A program made the position numbers and the translations under genes. Of a stretch of 18,556 nt of DNA, positions 12,357 to 18,556 are shown one piece after another; position 1 is the stretch's first letter; every line of letters begins with the position of its first letter. The notes under the pieces are model-generated. The model was given only the letters and a program-made list of their open reading frames with translations, was not told the DNA's origin and did no database searches. Source of the DNA: JBBSEZ01 sp038239195. Lineage in GTDB: Bacteria; Planctomycetota; Planctomycetia; Gemmatales; Gemmataceae. The stretch spans positions 1 to 18,556 of the forward strand of contig JBBSEZ010000175.1 in the NCBI GenBank assembly GCA_038239195.1. Direction: 5' to 3'.

Positions 12357-14459
12357 TCATGCCCGCGCGTGTACGCCCGCGAACAGGCGCAGCAAGTCTG
12401 CGAAATCGACGGGCTTCGTCAGATGGGCGTCGAAGCCCGCGTCCAGCGCAAGCACCTGGTCCTCCGCCCGCCCGTAGCCCGTCGCGGCGATCAGGTAGGC
12501 GGGGGCCAACACGGGGTCGCGCCGGCAGGCGCGGGCGACGCCGTAGCCGTCGAGGTCGCCGGGCAGCCCGATGTCGCACAGCACGACGTTGGGGCGGAAG
12601 GCCCGCCCCGCCTCGACGCCAGCCGAGCCGGACGCCGCGACCTCGACCGTGTGCCCTTGCAGCGTGAGCAGCAGCCGCATGCTCTCGGCGGCGTCGGCGT
12701 TGTCCTCGATGATGAGAACGCGCAAGGCCGACACCGAGTGCTTGGCAGGCGGAGTGGGATCGGGCAGCGCCGGCCCCTCTGTCAGGGGCAGGCGAATGGT
12801 CACCTCCGTCCCCAGGCCGGGGCCGGGGCTGCCCACGTGGGCCTGCCCGCCATGTAGCTCAACGAGCCCCTTCACCAGCGCCAGCCCAAGCCCCAGCCCC
12901 CCGCGGCTGCGGGCCAGGCTGCGGTCGGCCTGACTGAACGTGTCGAAGGCGCGGCGCAGCATCGCCGGCTCGATGCCGATGCCCGTGTCGCGCACGCGAA
13001 CGCTGGCAAGCCCACCGCCGGCGTCCGCCAGGTCCACCGTCACCAACCCGCCGGGGTCGGTGAACTTGCTGGCATTGTGCAGCACGTTCCCGATCACCTG
13101 GGCCAGGCGCGTCGGGTCGCCGGTCGTCCACAGGGAGCGCCCCGGCAGGCTCACGCGGAGCCGCAACCCGCCCGCCTCGAGCATCGCCCGGTGGTCCTCG
13201 GCCGTCGCGCGCACCACCTCCGTCAGGTCGAGACACTCCTTGCGCAACAGCACCTTGCCGCGCGACAGGCGCGAGACGTCGAGCAGGTCGTCGATCAAGC
13301 GCGTCATGTGGGTGACCTGCCGGTCGATCATGTCGCGCGCCTGGGAAAGCTGCTCTTCCTGGAGCCCCAGCAGCCGCATGACGTGGACGGCGGTGCGGAT
13401 GGGGGCCAGCGGGTTGCGCAGCTCGTGCGCCAGCATCGCCAGGAAGTCGTCCTTGCGACGATCTCCCTCCTGAATGTTCTGATAGAGCTGGGCGTTGTCC
13501 AGGGCGATGGCGGCCCGGCCGGCGAGGTCCTCGGCCAGCGCCAGGTCCGCGTGCGCGTGCGGGCGCTCGGAAGGGCCCAGGCCAAGCGACAGCGCCCCGA
13601 GCGTCCGACCGCGCGCCAGCAGAGGCAGCACGACCGCCGAGCGCAGGGCCAGGTCGCCCCGCGCCTTGCCGAGGCGGCCCCCGGCAGGCGGCGCGCTCAG
13701 CCCGGTCAGCGCCTGCTGCTTGCCGCTCGCGAAGGTTTCCCGGATGGCGCCGGCGAGCTCGGCGGGCAACTCGTCCAGCGCCACGGCGCGCTCGCTCGCC
13801 TCCCCCGCGGAGGAGCGCCAGGCCAGTTCCGTCCTTCCCGGGCCCCCTTCCTCGGCGACGCGCGTGACGGCGCCGAGGTCAGCCAGGAACGGGACGACGA
13901 TCCGGGCCAGGGCGCGCAGGGTCGCCTCGGGGTCGAGCGAGCTGGCGAGGACGTTGCTGGCCTCCGCGAGGAAAGCGGAGCGGCGGCGCGCCTCCTCGGC
14001 CGCGGCGCGGGCGGCCTGCTCCTGAGCGAGGGCGACCCGCTCGTCGGCCTGCCGCCGGGCTTGCTGGGTCATGCGGAAAAGATCGACGAACACCTTCACC
14101 TTGGTCCGCAACACCACGGGCACGACGGGCGAGAAGATGTAATCGACCGCCCCGAGCGAATAGCCCTGAGTCGTGTGCATCTCGTCGGCGTAGGCGGTGA
14201 TGAAAATGATCGGCACGTGCGCCGACTTCTTGCGACCGCGGATCAGTGCCGCCGTCTCGAAGCCGTCCATCCCCCCCGGCATGTTGACGTCCAGCAAGAT
14301 CACCGCGAAGTCCTGCTCCAGCACGCGGCGCAGCGCGTCCTCGCCGGAACGCGCCTCGACGATGGTTTCGCCCAGGTCCTCGAGGACCGAGCGCATCACC
14401 AGGAGCTTGTCCGGGAGGTCATCGACGACCAGGATGTTGACGTCGTCCGCAGTGGCCAT
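12357..14459 (-). CDS. Hybrid sensor histidine kinase: REC-GAF-HisKA-HATPase-REC
   Basis: A 700-residue cytoplasmic phosphorelay kinase with no membrane segment. Domains in order: an N-terminal receiver (about 7-125) with DD near residue 13 and phospho-Asp57 in LLDVNMPGG; a short helical linker; a GAF-like sensor domain (about 175-325); HisKA with His345 in LAHELRNPL; HATPase with N-box NVLHNASKF, DTGIGIE and GGLGLGLALV (about 440-560); and a C-terminal receiver (about 580-695) with Asp629 in VLCDIGLPG and lysine in LTKPV. In the first receiver the usual conserved lysine of the KP motif is replaced by serine (DYIFSPVVP). There is no DNA-binding output. The ATG at 14459 is preferred over an in-frame ATG at 14498, because GAGG lies six bases upstream and the extra residues come from a tandem repeat. 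It follows the HAMP-array kinase on the same strand after 97 bases, so the two may be co-transcribed. Confidence 0.92.
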   Translation of the reverse strand: MATADDVNILVVDDLPDKLLVMRSVLEDLGETIVEARSGEDALRRVLEQDFAVILLDVNMPGGMDGFETAALIRGRKKSAHVPIIFITAYADEMHTTQGYSLGAVDYIFSPVVPVVLRTKVKVFVDLFRMTQQARRQADERVALAQEQAARAAAEEARRRSAFLAEASNVLASSLDPEATLRALARIVVPFLADLGAVTRVAEEGGPGRTELAWRSSAGEASERAVALDELPAELAGAIRETFASGKQQALTGLSAPPAGGRLGKARGDLALRSAVVLPLLARGRTLGALSLGLGPSERPHAHADLALAEDLAGRAAIALDNAQLYQNIQEGDRRKDDFLAMLAHELRNPLAPIRTAVHVMRLLGLQEEQLSQARDMIDRQVTHMTRLIDDLLDVSRLSRGKVLLRKECLDLTEVVRATAEDHRAMLEAGGLRLRVSLPGRSLWTTGDPTRLAQVIGNVLHNASKFTDPGGLVTVDLADAGGGLASVRVRDTGIGIEPAMLRRAFDTFSQADRSLARSRGGLGLGLALVKGLVELHGGQAHVGSPGPGLGTEVTIRLPLTEGPALPDPTPPAKHSVSALRVLIIEDNADAAESMRLLLTLQGHTVEVAASGSAGVEAGRAFRPNVVLCDIGLPGDLDGYGVARACRRDPVLAPAYLIAATGYGRAEDQVLALDAGFDAHLTKPVDFADLLRLFAGVHARA

Positions 14460-14471
14460 CGCATCCTCGGA

Positions 14472-14546
14472 AAGGATGAAGGATGAAGGATGAATCAACG
14501 GGATGAGGATGAGCCAGGGCCCTTTCTTCTTCCTCCTTCATCCTTC
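14472..14546. repeat. GGATGAA tandem repeat and inverted copy between the two kinase genes
   Basis: Three tandem AAGGATG units fill 14472-14492. GAAGGATGAAGGA (14478-14490) is perfectly complementary to TCCTTCATCCTTC (14534-14546) across a 43-base loop. The intergenic RNA between the two kinase genes could fold into a 13-bp stem, or the element may be a dispersed short repeat. Confidence 0.65.
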
Positions 14547-14556
14547 CTCCTTCGAT

Positions 14557-17500
14557 TTAGCGGTGCAACCACGCCCGGAGGACGGCCAGCATCTGCTCGG
14601 GGTCCACGGGCTTGGCCAGGTAGTCCCACGCCCCCGCCTCGATGCAGCGCTCGCGATCGCCCTTCATCGCCTTGGCCGTCACCGCGATGATGGGCAGCGA
14701 ACGCATCTCGGGCACTTTACGAATCTCGCGCATGGTGTCGATGCCATCCATCTCCGGCATCATGATGTCCATCAGCACGACGTCCACGTCTTTCTGTTCG
14801 TGCAACGCCTTGATGGCGTCGCGGCCGTTGTCGGCGGTCGCGATCACCATGTCGTGCTCTTCCAGCACGGTGGACAGGGCGAAGATGTTGCGCATGTCGT
14901 CATCGACGATCAACACCTTCTTGCCCGGGAGCACCTTGTCGGAGCGGTGCAGGTCCTCCAACAGGACGCGCTGGGCCTCGGGCAGCCTCGCCGCCTCCCG
15001 GTGCAGGAAGAAGGCCGCCTGGTCGAGCAAGCGCTCCGGCGAGTGGACGAGCCGGACCGAACACGAACGCGCCAGCCGCTGCCAGCCGGCGTCCTCGTCG
15101 TCGGCCGTCCCGCCGTAAACGATGACGGGCGGGACGTGGATGCCGCCGGCCTCTTGCATCTCGGTGGCCAGCGCCCCCGAAGGGCCCTCGGGACCGACCA
15201 CAATGACGTCCACCGTCCGCTCGTGCAGCGCCTCCAGCGCCTGCTCCTCCGTGCTCACGGCGACGACGGTGGGTCGCAGCGGGGCGAGTACGGCCGCGAT
15301 GGCCTGGCGCTGGGCCAGGCGCTGCTCGACGACCAGCACGGCGCGCTCGTCGCGGGCGGTGAAGTCCTTGAGGAACTCGAGCAATTCGTCGATCGTTTCG
15401 CGCGCCTTGATCGGCTTGGCGACAAAGGCGAGCGCTCCGCTGTTCAGCGCCCGTTCGCGCGCCTCCTCGGTGGAGACCACGCACACGGGCAAGTGGCGCG
15501 TCTGGAGGTCGTTCTTGAGGCGCTCCAGAACGCGCCACCCCTCGATGTCGGGCAGGAAGATGTCGAGGGTCAGGGCGGCCGGCTTGTACTCGCGCGCCAT
15601 CGCCAGGGCGGCGGCCCCCAGCGAGGTGACCAGCCCCTTGAGGCCCTTCTGCCGGACGGCGTCGAGCAACACGCGGGCGAAGGTCAAGTCGTTTTCGACG
15701 ATCAACAGCACGCGGTCGCCGCGCTGGATGTTGTCGCGGTCGTCGCCGGCCTCGTTGACGAGGCGCGGCACCGGCACCTCGGCCGGCACCTCCATGAGCG
15801 GAGAGGCCAGCAGCAGGCCGTTGACCTTGGGCATCGTCGCCGGGAGCGCCTGCATCGAGACCGAGAGCTCGGGGGTGGCTTTCCGCCCCGAGCGCGGGGC
15901 GGTGTATTGCTGGGGCAGGTACAGGGTGAACGTGCTGCCCTTGCCGGGCAGGCTGCTCAGTCGGATCTCCCCGCCCAGGAGGCGCGACAGCTCGCGGCTG
16001 ATGGCGAGGCCCAGGCCGGTCCCGCCGTACTTGCGGCTCGTGCTGCCGTCGGCCTGCTGGAAGGCCTCGAAGATGATCTGCTGCTTGTCCGGCGAGATGC
16101 CGATGCCCGTGTCCGTGACCGAGAACGCCAGCACCCCCTGCGCCCGGTTGAGGTCTTCGTTGTCCGCCCCCCAGCCGGCATGCGCCGCCTCGACGGTCAG
16201 CGTCACCGCGCCGTGGTGCGTGAACTTGAAGGCGTTGGAGAGCAGGTTCTTGAGCACCTGCTGGAGCCGCTTGGCGTCGGTCCACACCGACCGGGGCAGC
16301 TCGGCCCCCTGATGGATCAGGAAGTCCACGCTCTTGGACTCGGCCATGTGGCGGAAGGTGCGTTCGACGTAGCTGTGCAGGTCGTCGAGGCGCACCTCGC
16401 CGACGTCCACGACGACCGTGCCCGACTCGATCTTCGACAGGTCGAGGATGTCGTTGATGAGCATCAGCAGGTCGTTGCCGGCGGAGTGGATCGTCTTGGC
16501 GAACTCCGTCTGCTTGGGCGTGAGGTTGCCGTCGAGGTTGCGCGAGAGCTGGTCGGAGAGGATGAGCAGGCTGTTGAGCGGGGTGCGCAACTCGTGGCTC
16601 ATGTTGGCGAGGAACTCCGACTTGTACTTGGAGCTCTGCGCGAGTTGCTTGGCCTTCTCTTCGAGCGCCTGGCGGGCCTGCTCGACCTCCTGGTTCTTGC
16701 GCTCGACCTCCTGGTTCTGGTGGGCGAGCTGGCGGGCCTTCTCCTGGAGCTCCTTGTTGGTCTGCTGGAGCTCCTCCTGCCGGCTCTGGAGCTCCTGGGC
16801 CAGCGACTGGGACTGCTTGAGCAGGTCCTCGGTCCGCATGTTGGCCTCGATGGTGTTGAGCACGATGCCGATCGACTCGGTGAGCTGGTCGAGGAACGCC
16901 TGGTGGGTGGGGTTGAACCCCTCGAACGAGGCGAGCTCCAGCACGCCCTTGACCTGCCCCTCGAAGACCACCGGCAGCACGAGGATGGAGCGCGGCGGGG
17001 CGTCGCCCAGCCCCGACGAGATGCGGATGTAGTCGTCGGGGACGTGGGTGAGCAGGATCTTCTTGCTCTCCAGGGCGCACTGCCCGACCTGCCCCTCCCC
17101 CAATCCCACGCGCGAGCCGAGGGCCCCCTGCCCGCGCGAGGCGTAGCTGGCCAGGAGCGTCAGTTGCGGGGCCTCCTTGGAGGCGTCGAGCACGTAGAAG
17201 ACGGCGTGCTGGGCCGCGACCACGGGGGCGAGCTCGGAGAGGATGAGCCGGCCGACGGTGATGAGCTCCTTCTGGCCCTGGAGCATGCGGCTGAACTTGG
17301 CGAGGTTGGTCTTGAGCCAGTCCTGCTCGCTGTTCTTCTGCGTGGTGTCCTTGAGGTTGCGGATCATCTCGTTGATGTTGTCCTTGAGCGCCGCCACCTC
17401 GCCCTGGGCCTCGACGGTGATGTAGCGCGTCAGGTCGCCCTTGGTGACGGCCGTCGCGACCTCGGCGATGGCCCGCACCTGCGTCGTCAAGTTGGCGGCG

Positions 17501-18556
17501 AGCTGGTTGACGTTCTCCGTCAGGCCCTTCCAGGTGCCGGCCGCCCCGGGCACGCGGGCCTGCCCGCCGAGCTTCCCTTCCACGCCCACCTCGCGGGCGA
17601 CGGTCGTCACCTGGTCGGCGAACGTGGCCAGCGTTTCGATCATGCTGTTGATCGTGTCGGCCAGGGCGGCGATCTCGCCCTTGGCGTCCACCGTCAACTT
17701 CTGCTTCAGGTCGCCGTTGGCCACCGCCGTCACCACGCGCGCGATGCCGCGCACCTGGCTCGTCAAATTGCCTGCCATCGAGTTCACGGAGTCCGTCAGG
17801 TCCTTCCAGGTGCCCGCGACGCCCTTGACGTCGGCCTGCCCGCCGAGGATGCCTTCGGTGCCGACCTCGCGGGCCACGCGGGTCACTTCGGCCGCGAACG
17901 AGCTGAGCTGATCGACCATCGTGTTGATGGTGTTCTTCAACTCCAGGATCTCGCCCTTCACGTCCACCGTGATCTTCTTGGAGAGATCGCCGTTGGCCAC
18001 GGCCTTGGTGACGTCGGCGATGTTGCGCACCTGCCCCGTCAGGTTGCCGGCCATCGAGTTGACGGAGTCGGTGAGGTCTTTCCACGTCCCCGCCACGCCC
18101 TTGACGTCGGCCTGCCCCCCGAGCTTGCCTTCGGTGCCGACCTCGCGGGCGACGCGGGTCACTTCCGCGGCGAAGGAGCGGAGCTGATCGACCATCGTGT
18201 TGATCGTGTTCTTCAACTCCAGGATCTCGCCCTTCACGTCCACCGTGATCTTCTTCGACAGGTCGCCGTTGGCCACGGCCGTCGTGACGTCGGCGATGTT
18301 GCGCACCTGCCCCGTCAGGTTGCCTGCCATCGAGTTCACGGAATCGGTGAGGTCCTTCCACGTCCCCGCCACGCCCTTGACGTCGGCCTGCCCGCCGAGG
18401 ATGCCTTCGGTGCCGACCTCGCGGGCGACGCGGGTCACTTCGGCGGCGAAGGAGCGGAGCTGATCGACCATCGTGTTGATCGTGTTCTTCAACTCCAGGA
18501 TCTCGCCCTTCACGTCCACCGTGATCTTCTTCGACAGGTCGCCGTTGGCCACGGCC
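14557..18556 (-). CDS. Large hybrid histidine kinase with tandem HAMP repeats (5' end outside window), Nik1/Os-1-like
   Basis: At least 1331 residues are visible; the start lies beyond the window, and the GTG at 18552 is an internal valine codon. Numbering below counts from there. Domains: four 92-residue HAMP units plus a terminal half unit (about 1-410), each with ANGDLSKKITVD, VTRVAREVGTEG, LGGQADVKGVAGTWKDLTD; GAF (about 425-575); a long Gln/Glu-rich coiled coil (about 575-640); HisKA with His653 in MSHELRTPL; HATPase with NLLSNAFKF, DTGIGIS, GGTGLGLAI; receiver 1 with Asp997 in LTLDIFLPD; a degenerate receiver 2 with Gly1120 where Asp is expected; and receiver 3 with Asp1262 in VLMDIMMPEMDG. 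The HAMP units match the repeats of fungal group III osmosensor kinases (known from that family). No membrane segment is visible, but the N-terminus is missing. A stress or osmotic input is inferred from the resemblance only. The GAF and kinase core are intact, so it should be active. Confidence 0.93.
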   Translation of the reverse strand, partial: AVANGDLSKKITVDVKGEILELKNTINTMVDQLRSFAAEVTRVAREVGTEGILGGQADVKGVAGTWKDLTDSVNSMAGNLTGQVRNIADVTTAVANGDLSKKITVDVKGEILELKNTINTMVDQLRSFAAEVTRVAREVGTEGKLGGQADVKGVAGTWKDLTDSVNSMAGNLTGQVRNIADVTKAVANGDLSKKITVDVKGEILELKNTINTMVDQLSSFAAEVTRVAREVGTEGILGGQADVKGVAGTWKDLTDSVNSMAGNLTSQVRGIARVVTAVANGDLKQKLTVDAKGEIAALADTINSMIETLATFADQVTTVAREVGVEGKLGGQARVPGAAGTWKGLTENVNQLAANLTTQVRAIAEVATAVTKGDLTRYITVEAQGEVAALKDNINEMIRNLKDTTQKNSEQDWLKTNLAKFSRMLQGQKELITVGRLILSELAPVVAAQHAVFYVLDASKEAPQLTLLASYASRGQGALGSRVGLGEGQVGQCALESKKILLTHVPDDYIRISSGLGDAPPRSILVLPVVFEGQVKGVLELASFEGFNPTHQAFLDQLTESIGIVLNTIEANMRTEDLLKQSQSLAQELQSRQEELQQTNKELQEKARQLAHQNQEVERKNQEVEQARQALEEKAKQLAQSSKYKSEFLANMSHELRTPLNSLLILSDQLSRNLDGNLTPKQTEFAKTIHSAGNDLLMLINDILDLSKIESGTVVVDVGEVRLDDLHSYVERTFRHMAESKSVDFLIHQGAELPRSVWTDAKRLQQVLKNLLSNAFKFTHHGAVTLTVEAAHAGWGADNEDLNRAQGVLAFSVTDTGIGISPDKQQIIFEAFQQADGSTSRKYGGTGLGLAISRELSRLLGGEIRLSSLPGKGSTFTLYLPQQYTAPRSGRKATPELSVSMQALPATMPKVNGLLLASPLMEVPAEVPVPRLVNEAGDDRDNIQRGDRVLLIVENDLTFARVLLDAVRQKGLKGLVTSLGAAALAMAREYKPAALTLDIFLPDIEGWRVLERLKNDLQTRHLPVCVVSTEEARERALNSGALAFVAKPIKARETIDELLEFLKDFTARDERAVLVVEQRLAQRQAIAAVLAPLRPTVVAVSTEEQALEALHERTVDVIVVGPEGPSGALATEMQEAGGIHVPPVIVYGGTADDEDAGWQRLARSCSVRLVHSPERLLDQAAFFLHREAARLPEAQRVLLEDLHRSDKVLPGKKVLIVDDDMRNIFALSTVLEEHDMVIATADNGRDAIKALHEQKDVDVVLMDIMMPEMDGIDTMREIRKVPEMRSLPIIAVTAKAMKGDRERCIEAGAWDYLAKPVDPEQMLAVLRAWLHR
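17448..18552 (-). repeat. Tandem 276-base HAMP-coding repeats
   Basis: Units of 276 bases (92 codons) begin, in coding order, at 18552, 18276, 18000 and 17724, with a half unit from 17448. Over 252 aligned bases the first two visible units (18301-18552 and 18025-18276) differ at only about 8 positions, and the last roughly 110 bases are identical. The third is close, and the fourth and half unit have diverged. The array continues past the window edge. Confidence 0.9.

Noticed and set aside
12933..14486. Long plus-strand frames opposite the second hybrid kinase
   Set aside because: They are antisense shadows with no domain motifs. The minus strand carries complete REC, HisKA and HATPase signatures.
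14460..14498. ATG at 14498 as the start of the second hybrid kinase
   Set aside because: The extra 13 residues are encoded by the GGATGAA repeat. The ATG at 14459 has a Shine-Dalgarno and begins right before the receiver domain.
14900..18361. 1153-residue minus-strand frame overlapping the HAMP-array kinase
   Set aside because: It is an out-of-frame shadow; its repetition simply mirrors the HAMP-coding repeats.
18550..18552. GTG at 18552 as the start of the HAMP-array kinase
   Set aside because: It is a valine codon inside a repeat unit (AVANGDL), identical to internal positions at 18276 and 18000. The gene continues past the window.
17448..18552. CRISPR-like or DNA-only tandem repeat
   Set aside because: The 276-base period is in frame, codes for HAMP domains throughout and has no short spacers.

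Overview
The window looks like a chromosomal segment of a high-GC planctomycete, most likely of the Gemmata/Gemmataceae type (an inference). Pointers are the GC-rich coding, a small lipoprotein resembling the Gemmata paralogous family TIGR03066, a Uma2-type nuclease-fold gene, a short Wza-like export protein, a membrane-anchored HEAT-repeat protein, an archaeal-type phosphoglycerate mutase and very large hybrid histidine kinases. No RNA gene, insertion sequence or CRISPR array was seen.

Layout. (1) 1-1239 is visibly less GC-rich than the rest. It holds a tight two-gene unit with a 4-base overlap: a 130-residue protein with a probable PD-(D/E)XK nuclease toxin domain, then a 237-residue probable immunity protein. 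This looks like an accessory polymorphic-toxin cassette. (2) 1487-1906 is a small secreted lipoprotein. (3) 2027-4168, on the minus strand, holds an apgM-type phosphoglycerate mutase followed after 3 bases by a homocysteine S-methyltransferase-family gene. They are divergent from pgi (4289-5752), and the shared 120-base spacer has a promoter-like symmetric -10 element. (4) 5824-8913, plus strand, holds a YceH-family protein, a membrane HEAT-repeat protein and a small membrane/coiled-coil protein, separated by hairpins. (5) 8969-10686 is an overlapping pair, an RsuA/RluB-family pseudouridine synthase and PyrK, behind a terminator-like hairpin and a perfect TATAAT placed so close to the ATG that a leaderless mRNA is likely. 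(6) 10716-18556, minus strand, holds (in transcription order) a partial hybrid kinase with tandem HAMP repeats like fungal Nik1/Os-1 osmosensors, a second hybrid kinase (REC-GAF-HisKA-HATPase-REC), a polysaccharide-export-type protein and a Uma2 protein.

How it may work together. pgi and apgM are both glycolytic/gluconeogenic and may share a control region. The two adjacent hybrid kinases carry five receiver or receiver-like domains but no DNA-binding output domain, so they probably form a phosphorelay or signal through protein contacts. The downstream export-type gene is only a speculative target. The most distinctive items are the compact toxin/immunity pair, the recently amplified HAMP array with a degenerate receiver in the same protein, and the symmetric divergent promoter between apgM and pgi.
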